DNA from: Carex sylvatica
Taxonomy: Eukaryota > Streptophyta > Magnoliopsida > Poales > Cyperaceae
DNA: 17,835 nt
NCBI GenBank assembly: GCA_964058845.1
Contig: CAXKVR010000756.1
Span: forward strand, 1 to 17,835
Direction: 5' to 3'
The first letter of the stretch is position 1; the number at the start of each line of letters is the position of its first letter. The notes below the pieces were generated by a model. It was not told the origin of the DNA and did no database searches. It worked only from the letters and a program-made list of their open reading frames with translations. Positions 1 to 9,239 of this stretch are shown one piece after another. A program made the position numbers and the translations under genes.

Positions 1-395
1 CACATCACCTCCGCATAGCTCCTGTGCGCGAAATACGCCTCCACCTCCATATCCACCCCATCCTTCGTTTTCACCGCCACAGGACGGCGTTCGTAGTGGC
101 CAACGGATACCCCCTCTAAGTCGTCGAGGGCAGAGAGGGCGCAAGGGGAGACTGAGATGAGTTCGCCTGAAACGAGGTTGGATCCAGCGACGGAGGGGAG
201 GGGGAGGAGAAAGGGCACTGCGAGGGGACCTATGATGAGGGGGTAAGGGGTGGTGGTGGTGGCGATGGATGGTGAGAGAAGGGAGACATCACCGGAGAGT
301 ATGAAGTCGGAGAAGATGTGGTAGTTAGGGAAACCCTTTTTCAAGGTGCCATATATGAAGAGAATCGTTTGCTTTGGATGTCGATCTGTCTCCAT
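1..395 (-). CDS. AIG2-like gamma-glutamylcyclotransferase family protein, N-terminal part (runs off the window)
   Basis: Reading the minus strand from the ATG at 395 gives 131 open codons up to the window edge. The protein begins METDRHPKQT and has the family signature YGTLKKG at residues 15-21. This is the glycine-rich loop that cradles the gamma-glutamyl group in the AIG2/GGCT fold. LDDLEG at residues 90-95 supplies E94, at the expected place of the catalytic glutamate, followed by GHYERRPV and VEAYFAHRSY, which are typical of plant members such as the putative gamma-glutamylcyclotransferases related to Arabidopsis At3g02910. Members release 5-oxoproline from gamma-glutamyl substrates, usually in the cytosol; the substrate of this subfamily is not settled. 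There is no transit peptide. The C-terminal third should lie to the left of the window. A GA-rich leader lies directly upstream. The start is chosen because it is the first ATG and sits 14 codons before the YGTL motif. Confidence 0.9.
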   Translation of the reverse strand, partial: METDRHPKQTILFIYGTLKKGFPNYHIFSDFILSGDVSLLSPSIATTTTPYPLIIGPLAVPFLLPLPSVAGSNLVSGELISVSPCALSALDDLEGVSVGHYERRPVAVKTKDGVDMEVEAYFAHRSYAEVM

Positions 396-400
396 TGATA

Positions 401-436
401 TCCCTTTCTCTCTCTCTTCTCTCTCTCCCTCTCTCA
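401..436 (-). promoter_or_regulatory. GA-repeat 5' leader of the gamma-glutamylcyclotransferase gene
   Basis: In the gene's sense direction this is an almost pure GA/GGA tract ending six bases before the ATG. Such GAGA tracts are common in plant 5' leaders and can bind BPC-type GAGA factors. The tract is visible in the sequence; any regulatory role is inferred. Confidence 0.4.
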
Positions 437-554
437 AGTTATCTCGACATACATAAGCAAGCAGCCCCAATTTGGGGGTGATGATTGGTGGGGTGCTCTG
501 TCCCCCACTGAGAAAGGAAATGAATGGCGAATGCTAAGAATCCCTGAATTGCTA

Positions 555-726
555 TCTCTGCGGAGCTTTTAGCTGCGGAGCTGTGTGGAGTTTTTAATCT
601 GATCTATTCATTTTGATCGGACAGACCAGATCAGATTTTAAAATTTAGATTCTCTTTAATTTGATCCGTCCGATCAAAACGAACGGATCAAATTAAAAAC
701 TCCGCAGATAAAAGCTCTGCAGAGGA
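555..726. mobile_element. Small hairpin MITE
   Basis: The ends form an inverted repeat: the left arm starts CTCTGCGGAGCTTTTA and the reverse complement of the right end starts CTCTGCAGAGCTTTTA. After a 10-bp extra piece in the left arm (about 581-590), pairing resumes through TTTTTAATYTGATC and TTTTGATCGGAC, so nearly the whole 170 bp folds on itself. There is no coding potential. A TA dinucleotide lies just outside each end (553-554 and 727-728), which could be a Tc1/mariner-type duplication, but this is too short to prove the superfamily. Confidence 0.7.
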
Positions 727-881
727 TACGCTCCCAAGAATTCCTATCACCCCAGGTACCTGTGGTGCAAATGGTGAATCTGAACTGTTTATTTTACTTG
801 GCACGAATCTGAAAGCAGATCCTCTGCAACCTCAACAAACACAGAATTGAGTTTAATATGGATGAAATTGATCTAGGCCGT

Positions 882-954
882 CCATTTTTTCAATTACACC
901 TCCATCTGCCCCCCCCGCCCCGATACCGGATGGTGGTGCAATTGAAAAAAATGG
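882..954. repeat. Short foldback with about 28-bp arms
   Basis: The left arm CCATTTTTTCAATTACACC pairs with the right arm ending GGTGCAATTGAAAAAAATGG, with only a few mismatches. The spacer is C-rich (a run of eight or more C). It is probably a remnant of a miniature inverted-repeat element. No target duplication is evident. Confidence 0.55.
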
Positions 955-1206
955 AGTGGGATTAAGTGTAACTTCTTCTTTTTGAGAGAGAAGCTCGAGA
1001 TTTTTATTTTTACTTATTTTTAAAAATATTTTAATAAAATTAATCAGGGTCTGATCAGAATTTTAAAAATGTTCAAACAGTGAATTTTTTCTACGACCCT
1101 GAATTTTTATTCAAAATTGTGGAAAAAATCCACGGCCCTGGATATTTTTTAATTTTTTTTTGCACTACAAATATGATTTGAATAAATAAAATATCCACGT
1201 TTTTTT

Positions 1207-1346
1207 TATGTATATGTAATATAATATATGTATATGTCTATGTATATATAATATAATATAATATAATATATGTATATGTATATATAATATAATATATGTA
1301 TATGTATATAATTTAATATATGTATGTATATATAATATAATATATG
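1207..1346. repeat. TA/TATG microsatellite, left
   Basis: An irregular run of TATATG and TATAATATAATA units joins the left TIR of the Mutator-like element to its internal foldback. The mirrored tract at about 2446-2628 occupies the same position on the right. Confidence 0.85.
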
Positions 1347-1348
1347 TA

Positions 1349-1773
1349 GAGAGTGACTAATATGCATTTGTATGCATATGGACCGAAATACATACGGTCC
1401 AAATTTGAAATTTTAAAATCTAAAAAGTTAATTTGAACCGTTCATCTTGTTTTCCATATTAATATGTGCTTGGAAACCAAATTTTATATTTTTTTTGAAT
1501 TTTTTTACTATTTATTAAGACACTTTGAAAATTGTTGATCCAACGGTGGCTTAACAAAACAGTAAAATCAGCAGTCACCGTTGAATCAACAATTTTCAAA
1601 GTGGCTTAATAAATAGTAAATAAATTCAGAAAAATGTAAAATTTGGTCTCAAAGCACATATTAATATAGAGAACAAGATGAACGGTTCAGATCGACTTTT
1701 TGGATTTTGAAATTTCAAATTTGGACCGTATATATTTCGGCCATATGCATACGAATGCATATTAGTCTCTCTC
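1349..1773. repeat. Nested foldback A (about 200-bp arms)
   Basis: The arms 1349-1548 and 1576-1773 are near-perfect inverted copies separated by a 27-bp loop. The ends are GAGAGTGACTAATATGCAT and the reverse complement GAGAGAGACTAATATGCAT. Conserved inner motifs are TGCATATGG, AATATGTGCTTGG and TTTTTTACTATTTATTAAG. Foldback C at 11549-11925 is a close relative in the matching position of the second element. A transcript through this segment would form a long double-stranded hairpin. There is no protein-coding content. Confidence 0.85.
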
Positions 1774-1820
1774 AATATATGTATGTATGTATATATCAAA
1801 TTTGATGGATATGTAAAAAT

Positions 1821-2024
1821 GTTCAACATGATGGATATGTTAAAATGTGCTTGCAGATCAAATTTTATATTTTTTGGAATTTTTTTACTATTTATTAAGA
1901 TGAGTACAAAATTCAATGGTCTGAATATAGCGATTTTGTTAAATACTTAATAAATAGTAAACAAATTTTAAAAAATATAAAATTTGATATGCAAGCACAT
2001 TTTAACATACTCATTATGTTGAAC
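1821..2024. repeat. Foldback B, related palindrome
   Basis: The left arm starting GTTCAACATGATGGATATGT pairs with the right arm ending in its counterpart, ATGTTGAAC. Both arms carry TTAAAATGTGCTTGCA and an AAATTTTATATTTTTT block followed by TACTATTTATTAAG, shared with foldbacks A and C. It therefore belongs to the same sequence family but is more diverged. Its loop covers about 1900-1948. Confidence 0.7.
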
Positions 2025-2060
2025 GGTTTGTATCGACTGTTTGGAATTTGAAAACTTTGA

Positions 2061-2445
2061 AAATACTGATCGTTGTACATCTACTGTTGAACGAAAACTT
2101 ATACTGAATTTTTGAGGCACTAAACGACGTTTTTTTTTAATTCTAATGCTCCGAATGCCTCTCACGATGCCCGGGAATTTTTTCCGGGCAAAATTTGGAT
2201 CCGTCTCGTCCTCCCTTTTTGAAAAGTGGTCATACGCGCAAATCCGATTTTTCTAGCCAAATTTATGGCTATTTAAAGTTTTTTCCAAAGCTTAACTTTG
2301 AAAATTCATAACTAACTGTAGAAAAATTCAAATAAATTGAAATTTATGTCAATTCTGTATATTTTTGAATGCTGGTGTAATCATTTTTGAAGTTTGATCC
2401 ATGTATCAATCCAAACTTGCTAATTTATTAGCAAAGATCAAATTT
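2061..2445. repeat. Conserved non-coding core, copy 1
   Basis: This stretch aligns over its whole length with 12184-12561 in the second element. Shared blocks include GTTGAACGAAAACTTA, AAAAGTGGTCATACGCG, CTTTGAAAATTCATAACTAA and a block around TCCATGTA and CTTGCT. Neither copy holds a credible reading frame. Copy 1 alone has a small perfect palindrome, GCCCGG...CCGGGC, at 2169-2189. Confidence 0.75.
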
Positions 2446-2628
2446 AATATTTATATACATATACATATATTATATATACATACATATATTATATTATATA
2501 CATACATTATATTATATTATATTTTATTATATTATGTTATATTATATACATATATTATATATACATACATACATATATTATATTATATACACATATATTA
2601 TATATACATATACATATACATATACATT
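2446..2628. repeat. TA/TACATA microsatellite, right
   Basis: This is an irregular TATACATA/TTATATTATA tract forming the inner edge of the right TIR. A 113-codon open frame across it (2401-2742) encodes only low-complexity Ile/Tyr/His runs and is not a gene. Confidence 0.85.
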
Positions 2629-2900
2629 AAAAAAAATCAAACCGTGGATATTTTATTTCTTCAAACTCTATTTATAGTGCAAAAAAAAAAATCAGGGCCG
2701 TGTAGTTTTTCCACGGTTCTGAATAAAAATTCAGGGCCGTAGAAAAAATTCACGGTTTGAGCATTTTTAAAATTCTGATCACACCTTAGTTATTTTTATC
2801 AAAATATTTTTAAAAATGGATAAAAATAAAAATCTCGGGAGAGAAGCCGTAGACAGGTTTAGTGTAACTCGAAGTCTTGAACCAACAGGCTTAACAACAA

Positions 2901-3869
2901 GGGAAAATTTCTAGTGTGCCCATCCAAATTTTCAAAATAGCCAATTTTCCCATCAAAATATTAAAATTTCTTATTTGCCCATTCTAAATTGAAATCCTTT
3001 CTTATTTGCCCATGTGGTGATTAAATCTGAAAATTTAAGTTCAATTTATAATTTTATGTTATTTTGAAGTTTAAATGTCTATTTTGTCCCTCTTTTAAAA
3101 CTAAGATCTCCTTCTTCATTTCATTGCTGCTAATGGTGTTTAGAGAAACTCTTTCTAATCCCAACGGAGCATTTTCTGAATACTCCTTTTATGCATAGTG
3201 TTAAATCAATGTCACACATGTGAGGAACTTGGTGCTCGCTAGAAGCTGAAATTTCAATTCCAGCAATCTTGCTTAATATCAAGCAGAGTATGGGCTGAAA
3301 AGATTTAATGGCCCATTTTGTAATAATTTTGGAGCCTAATCTGATTGAGCATATGTGAGTTCAAGTGCGACTCAGAAAATAAAAGGACGAAGAATTCAAA
3401 TGTTAGTCTCGAAATTTTTCAAAAAATTAAATTAGTTTTAAGTTTTTGACTGTACTATAGATTAATTCAGAATAGATCTGATGAAGCATGACATATGGCA
3501 AGTGCGTGCTTTACAAAGGATGAAAGAAGAAGTTGGTCTTGACGGTGTTTTTCTTAGTTGAGATCAGTTAAGATTTTATTGGGACTGGAAAGGTGTTTTC
3601 AAGAAATGCTCAGTTGGGACTAGAAGTGATTCTTTGGTGGTGACACCATTGACAAAAAATGGAATAAAGAAGAAGAAAGGAGACCTCAATTTTAGAAGAG
3701 AGGTAAAATAGACATTTAAACTTCAAAATAAAATAAAATTATAAATTTAGTCTAAATTTTCTAAATAAGAAAGGATTTCAACTTAGAATGAAAAAATAAG
3801 ATATTTCAATATTTTAATAGAGAAATTGGCTATTTCGAAAATTTGAATGAATACACTAGAAATTTTCTC
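2901..3869. mobile_element. Non-autonomous Mutator-like element, separate family
   Basis: The tips read GGGAAAATTTCTAGTGT on the left and, reverse-complemented, GAGAAAATTTCTAGTGT on the right. A perfect 9-bp direct repeat, TAACAACAA, flanks it at 2892-2900 and 3870-3878. The arms pair well over about 215 bp, with matching blocks such as AAATTTTC.AAATAGCCAATTT, GAAATCCTTTCTTATTT and TTTGAAGTTTAAATGTCTATTTT. Weaker pairing continues to about 3205 and from about 3565 (AATGGTGT, TCCCAACNGAGCATTT). The interior of about 360 bp has no recognisable coding region. G-starting long TIRs with a 9-bp duplication fit the Mutator superfamily. It carries no transposase. Confidence 0.85.
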
Positions 3870-3878
3870 TAACAACAA

Positions 3879-4500
3879 CAACAAAACAAAGAATGGTGGA
3901 ACCACTGTTGCACTTAAACAGTTAAACTGTTTTTTTTTGGGAAATGATATTTACTAGTGTTGTATTTTGTCGGAATTTGTCTATCAATTCCCTCATGTAT
4001 TTTGATAACTACGAATTTTATATAAATGTTATATTTGTACATAGTTTATATTTGCAGAGAGAGGCGACGTGGTGAGTGTTGAAGATCTACAAAATAAAAC
4101 CACAAATTGATATGCTATTTTAGATAGATCAAGCAATACTCAAGAGTAAATTTTTACACAAATTGAAAATGATATTTATTATCTTGTAAACTTTACTTCC
4201 TATTTTCATTTCTTCTCCCTAATAACTATAAGTCCTTGTATCATTATATATAGGCTGATAAGTCCTTGTAAGAATCATGATGAATTGTCAGAACGATTAT
4301 TAACCGGTCTCTTATTTTCTACATGTATCGGTCTCTTAGCAATACAAATACGGTTTCCATGTTCAAACTTGTTTAGTACTTGGGCTTGGATAGCTTGTCA
4401 GAAATTTGAAATTTTATAAGATCTCTCAAAACATGGTGGAGACATTCAAATAAGTCCAAGTTGAGGCGCTTTTGGTATGGAGTATCAATCTATAATTTTA
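3879..4500. other. AT-rich intergenic DNA downstream of DVR
   Basis: No gene or mobile element was recognised here. A 13-bp direct repeat, ATAAGTCCTTGTA, occurs at 4228-4240 and 4258-4270. A possible AATAAA polyadenylation signal for DVR lies on the minus strand at 4516-4521, about 250 bases past its stop codon. Confidence 0.4.
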
Positions 4501-4767
4501 CAGCTTAGTTTCATTTTTATTTTCTGTGTTATACTTATTTCAATCACTTGAAAACTGTTCAGGCTTCCATGTAATTAATATACATGAACCAGGTTATATA
4601 AACTAGAGTTTCAAAAGTGGAAAGTTATCTACAGATATGCCAATATGCACACTAAAGATGTTTTACACTTTACACAGGAGAAGTATACAAAACCGAAATT
4701 TTGCTCATCACTAAATTCAATTTTAATTTCTGGTGGTGGTGATACAATAATCAACCAAATTAAGCTG

Positions 4768-7111
4768 TTAAAAAATCGTTTGCTCTCCCAACTCTTGGCC
4801 AGCCATCCCTTCCCGTATAACCTTCGCAAAGAAGTCCTCTAATGTATCCTTCCCGTAACTCGGTGTTTTGTCAGCACTATACTCTCCTGTCACCGGGTCC
4901 CAAACCAGCATACTTTCAGCTGCATAATACCTTCCAATGCGGCCAAACTCTGCTGCATCCTCCAAACCAGGAAATATCTTCGCAAGAAATTCAAATATAC
5001 CAATAACAAAATCCATGATTTCAATTGGTACTTTGAGAAACTTTGGCTCTTTACCAAGGATTTGGAACAGTAACTGCCCTTGTTCTAGTGGGGTTAAAGC
5101 TTTGCCGGGCCCACCAATTGGTAAGATTTTGCATGATTTATCTTCATCCATAACGCAATCAGCAATGAAGGAGGCGAGGTCTTCTTCGCTAATGGGCTTG
5201 CACGCACATAGCTTCCCATCTCCAAACATAACATAGGGTTTTCCATCCTTAACGATCTCCACCTACAAAAACGAATGGCTTTGGAATTATTTTATCTTTT
5301 GTTCGGGTCTATCTCTGTTGAGAACCAATTGCTCTGAAATTTCAAACTGTTAATGAAATTTCTTCCTAATTTTCTACTTTCAATAATTACACACTCATAT
5401 AACTTCCCACGTTGCTGATAGCATAACTGTGAGAAAGTTGATTAGTAATATGAACCTGGTGGATTTGAATAATAAATTTCTCTTGTGCATTTATCCTAAA
5501 ATCATGAGTTGCTTTAATTACAAGCTCATGTTCAATGTAGATTTTCCTTATTTAGTACAATGCAGTGCACATAGTGTAGCAAGGTTAAATCAATCTTCAA
5601 CAAAAAAAAAAAGAAGGTTAAAGCAATATGCCATATTTTCATCATCCCGTTGGCTTATTACTATATTGGGTCCGTTCCTGCTTCAGGTACATCGATATCA
5701 ATTAATTGTGCCTGAACCAGCTAGATAAAAAATCTTAAATTAATACAGGCATGATAAAGTAACGGCGTGTACCTGACCACCAAGGCTTTTGAAGAAAGCT
5801 GTAGGCCGAACAATACTGTATGTGAAACTCGGGTCAGCCTCAGATGTTGCTTGCAAGTCCGCCTCGAATTTGAGCTTTGCACGCTGGAATTCAAGGAGGG
5901 GTTTTTGAACGCAGATTGCGGAGAGCAACACAAAATGGTTTGCTCCATTCTGCCGTGCTGCTGTTAGTGTATTCTTAGTTGCGTCATAGTCGATTTTCCA
6001 CGAGTCCTTGATGCCACCATTTCTGCTAGCAAGACAGCAGACAGCAGCATCAATATGGGAGATACCTGGACGTAATTGTGCGAGTTTATCTTTAAGATTT
6101 AGTGATGTATACAACTATAGTTATTATTTTCCTATTGAAGGGCTTCAGTACACCCCACCATCTTTTAGATGCTATTCTCGAGAATTGAACTTGCATAGAG
6201 AGACGGGGCTTGCGCCATTGCACTAAGCCCTCAGTTCAAACAACTATAATTATTGTTTCATCGTACTTCTTACTTTTGGTGATCTCCCCTCCTGTTTCTG
6301 GGGACTTGTCAAGAATATGGCTAAAGTGCTCACAGGAATCGAATAACATATCAAGGAAAAGTATATCATATCATCTCTTAACCTTGCCTGGTCAGGTGCT
6401 CAGGGCACATAGGGATAAATAAGAATTGGAATCCGCCAGTACGATCTATTTGCTTTAGTAGGGTTAACTTTTTGTAAAAATATGTAATATGTGTCTTAAT
6501 TAAATTACAGTTTATAATTTTAGTTTGAACTTATTTAGTTTGTGCTTGATTTGGCATTTATTTTGTAATCCTACATTTTAACCAAAGCAACTTCTTTTAA
6601 AACATAAGCTGACAGATCGGAATAACACACTTGACAATTGGTTACCTTCTAGAGAGGCAAGGTCACGGCTAAGCATATCCGGATCGGTAACATCAGAGAA
6701 ACAAACTGTGGTGCCTGATAGGCGGCGAAGCGTGTCGTCACGGCTTTCACGGCCACGGATGCCGCTTCGCTCGCGTGCGACAGCAATCACACGGTGGCCA
6801 CGCCTGACAAGCTCACGAACGACAACGCGGCCAATGTAGCCGGTCGCGCCGGTGACGAGTACTGTAACTTCGTGGGCTGGTTTTGTTCGAAAGGAAGTGG
6901 AGGGCTGGGTCTGGGAGGAAGAAGAGGTGGAGCAGTGGATTGGGAGGTACGAGGGTTTGGAATTGGAGCGGGATAGGGATAAGGATTTGAGGTTGTTGAG
7001 TTTTGATTTAGAGTGAAGGGTAGAAGGATGGAGGGAATGGGAAGGGGGGAGAGACGGAGGGGAAGGGGAGGGGAGGGTAAGGGAACGGGGGAAAAGGGAG
7101 GAGAAGGACAT
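4768..7111 (-). CDS. DVR: Divinyl chlorophyllide a 8-vinyl reductase, chloroplastic (3 exons)
   Basis: This NADPH-dependent enzyme reduces the 8-vinyl group of divinyl (proto)chlorophyllide to ethyl in plastids, giving monovinyl chlorophyll. Coding exons on the minus strand are 7111-6646, 6065-5773 and 5262-4768 (stop TAA). The introns are 580 and 510 bp, both GT-AG, in phases 1 and 0. The joins read [12 protein letters not shown] and LGGQ-VEIVKDG, and the total is 417 aa, the length I recall for the Arabidopsis enzyme. Residues 1 to about 78 are Ser/Pro-rich with few acidic residues, as in a transit peptide. The NAD(P)-binding loop TGATGYIG is at 87-94. Family blocks include [84 protein letters not shown] and [16 protein letters not shown]. 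No frameshift or lost key residue is seen, so the gene looks functional. It is most likely light-responsive, but I did not identify specific promoter boxes. Confidence 0.95.
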
Positions 7112-7690
7112 AGGGGGTGAATGTGGCGGTGCTGCCGTTGATGGATTGGTGAGGTGGCTCGCCGGAGTATGTGAGAGCAGAAGAGCTCTGGAGGTGGGAG
7201 AGTGCGATGGTGTTATTTGTGTTTTGTGGTCGTTGTGGATTGAGAATATCCGAGAAATCTCAAATCCTGTTCGTGCGTATAGTGGTGAAGATATTGACAG
7301 CGAAGGTTTCGCTTAATGCATCGTACAAATGAGCTCTGTTTTACACAGGAAGCGGTTATGAAGCATTTCTCCACTCCACCTCCAAATCTTTCAAAATTAA
7401 CGATGCACGTTTCTAGAAAGAGGGGACATGTTTTTCAAATTTAAAAAGGGTATAAAAGGGGTAGATTATTAGGAAATCATGATAAGTTAGGCAGAAGCTT
7501 TGAGAAGATAGCGAGATGAAGGTTCTCCCTCTTTATTATTTCCTCTTACTCTCTTTATTTATCATTTTTTTTTCTGTCATAATTACTTGTTAAGTTTTTC
7601 TTAGGATTTAGACATGTAAGATGTAACTCGATACTTTGATTGTTGTTAAATTGATTTGTTTGTGGGGACAATATCCCTTAAGACTCTAGG
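7112..7690. promoter_or_regulatory. Upstream region and probable 5' leader/promoter of DVR
   Basis: This interval lies directly upstream of the DVR start on the minus strand, before LINE homology begins. I could not place a transcription start or a convincing TATA box in the gene's orientation. A TATAAAAGG at about 7452 is on the opposite strand with no gene behind it. The assignment rests only on position. Confidence 0.35.
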
Positions 7691-7706
7691 ATATAGATAG
7701 GAGCTG

Positions 7707-7998
7707 CAATGATAAACTCAATTTTTTTAGGAGAAAAATCAAAGGTTGGACTAAGAATTTTTATAGCAGCAAAAAGAAAACCAAACAAACCCTTTTAAGT
7801 AGATTACATTCTTTAGAAATCATCCTTGAACAAAAGAACTTTACACCTCTAGAACATGCTGAATGGCAACAAACAAAACAGCAACTGGATGACATATACC
7901 TAGAGGAAGAGATACATTGGAAAACCCGATCCAAACAAAAATGGCTTGAAGGAGACAATAATATCAAATATTTACATAGTATGACAACCAATCGATAA
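7707..7998 (+). pseudogene. LINE ORF2 fragment upstream of the reverse transcriptase
   Basis: One open frame reads CNDKLNFF, then GWTKNFYSS, LSRLHSLEIILEQ, EWQQTKQQLDDIYLEEEIHW and KTRSKQKWLEGDNNIKYLHS. This is the charged helical segment with the KWLxEGDxNTKYFH-type motif that precedes the fingers domain in plant L1 ORF2. It ends at TAA 7996-7998 in an A-run (probable slippage). The homology continues in another frame (KILSLEINGHHTNTKPEIHKHI), then shifts again near 8080. Confidence 0.8.
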
Positions 7999-8027
7999 AA
8001 AAAACAAGATCCTTTCCCTAGAAATTA

Positions 8028-9170
8028 ATGGCCACCATACTAATACTAAACCTGAAATTCATAAACATATCTTTCTATAAAGAGCTATTGAGAGTACCTG
8101 GCAATACCACTGCTCACCTAGCTCCTGACTTTTGGAAATCTAATGATATACTTACAATAGATGAACAATTTAGCTTAGAAGTCCCTTTTACAATTAATGA
8201 AGTTAGAAAGGCAGTTTTTGCATGTGAACCCAATGAGACCCCTGGACCAGATAGATTTACTTTCAAATTTTATCAAACTTTTTGGGACTTGATTCAAAGT
8301 GATCTTATGCAAGTTTGCTTACATTTTTATAGTCATCAGACCAAACTTACTAGTTTAAATAGGTCCGTTATATGTCTCATTCTTAAAGAAAAAGATGCCA
8401 TTCTCATTACTAAATTCAGACCCATAAGTTTGATAAACTATAGTTTCAAGATCATCTCTAAAATATTAACTTTTAGGTTAGAAACAATTATGAATAGACT
8501 CATCGACACTAGCCAAGCTGTCTTCATTAAAAATAGGAATATTCTAGATATTGTCATTCTTAGCCAAGAGATATTGCATCATTATCATTCTACCAAAGAA
8601 CCAGGTGTAGTGATAAAAGTAGACTTTGAGAAAGCCTACGTTAAAATAAATTGGGACTACTTGATCGATACCTTACACAGTAGAGGATTTGGAGTCAAAT
8701 GGATAAAAGAATGGTTATTTAGTTCACAATCATGTATCAATATCAATGGTGAGCTAACCAACTATTTCTTTTGTAAACGAGATGTACGACAAGGAGATCC
8801 CCTATCTCCTGATTTGTACATCCTTGTTGCCGATACTTTGAGCAAAATTTTTATAAAAGGTAGACAACATTCTCTTCTGAAAGGCCTAGGTTCCATTGCT
8901 AATGATCAGTTTTTAAATACTAATTGTCATTATGCCGACAATACCATTATATTTTTGAAAGCCACTCATGATAATGTTGAAAATACATGGTGGGCAACTG
9001 GGCATTATATGCCTTTGAAGCCTTGTCTGGTATTAAGGTTAATTATTCCAAAACAGCAATGTATCATGTTAATACTTATGAGATTGATAGCTTGGCTTAG
9101 ATTTTTCAATGTAAAACATCATCATTTCCTTTATAGTATTTGGCCTTACCTCTCCATATACACAAATTGA
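8028..9170 (+). pseudogene. LINE reverse-transcriptase domain, catalytically damaged
   Basis: This is the longest surviving stretch. From about residue 18 (FYKELLRVPG) the frame shows successive RT motifs: NETPGPDRFTFKFYQTFW, LNRSVICLILKEKD, FRPISLINYSFKIISKIL, QAVFIKNRNILDIVILSQEI, VVIKVDFEKAY (first catalytic Asp, D199), RDVRQGDPLSPDLYILVADTLS and HYADN (Y302-N305). The canonical YADD has become YADN, so the last catalytic aspartate is lost, and AYD of the motif after D199 has become AYV. The first 17 codons and everything after about residue 325 are out-of-frame translation. The real homology near 9010-9170 lies in another frame (FEALSGIKVNYSKTAMYHVNTYEIDSLA), interrupted by TAG codons. 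The ATG is not a true start. Confidence 0.9.
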
Positions 9171-9239
9171 AAAAAAAAAAAATATTGATTCTTTCTCATT
9201 GAGAAAATTGAGAAAAAATTGTAAAATTGGAAAGGAAGT

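Larger units (their letters stand above)
995..2838. mobile_element. Non-autonomous Mutator-like element, copy 1 (long TIRs, 9-bp duplication)
   Basis: The outer arms, about 995-1213 and 2622-2838, are inverted copies of one another. The tips read TCGAGATTTTTATTTTTA on the left and, reverse-complemented, CCGAGATTTTTATTTTTA on the right. The pairing runs on for roughly 215 bp, including the motifs GATCAGAATTTTAAAAATG and AATAAAATATCCACG. The element is flanked by a perfect 9-bp direct repeat, GAGAGAAGC, at 986-994 and 2839-2847. Long TIRs with a 9-bp target duplication are the classic Mutator-superfamily signature. Inside, in order, are TA/TATG repeats, a foldback (1349-1773), a second palindrome (1821-2024), a non-coding core (2061-2445) and more TA/TATG repeats. 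No transposase reading frame is present, so it must depend on another element. Open frames here are short and repeat-derived. Confidence 0.85.

Noticed and set aside
1626..2165. Minus-strand open frames of 96 and 65 codons
   Set aside because: They lie in foldback arms and the repeat core, with no conserved frame between the two element copies.
2401..2742. 113-codon plus-strand open frame
   Set aside because: It crosses the TA/TACATA microsatellite and right TIR. The translation is Ile/Tyr/His/Leu runs with no domain.
963..2874. Similar TTAAGTGTAACTT and TTAGTGTAACTCG sequences outside both ends of Mutator-like copy 1
   Set aside because: They are too short and too far from the element ends to be a longer duplication. 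The 9-bp GAGAGAAGC repeat explains the insertion.
5429..5728. 99-codon plus-strand frame
   Set aside because: It lies wholly inside the second DVR intron, antisense, with no recognisable motif.
7450..7462. TATAAAAGG as a plus-strand promoter
   Set aside because: No plus-strand gene follows; only the 5'-truncated LINE does, which would not carry its own TATA box.
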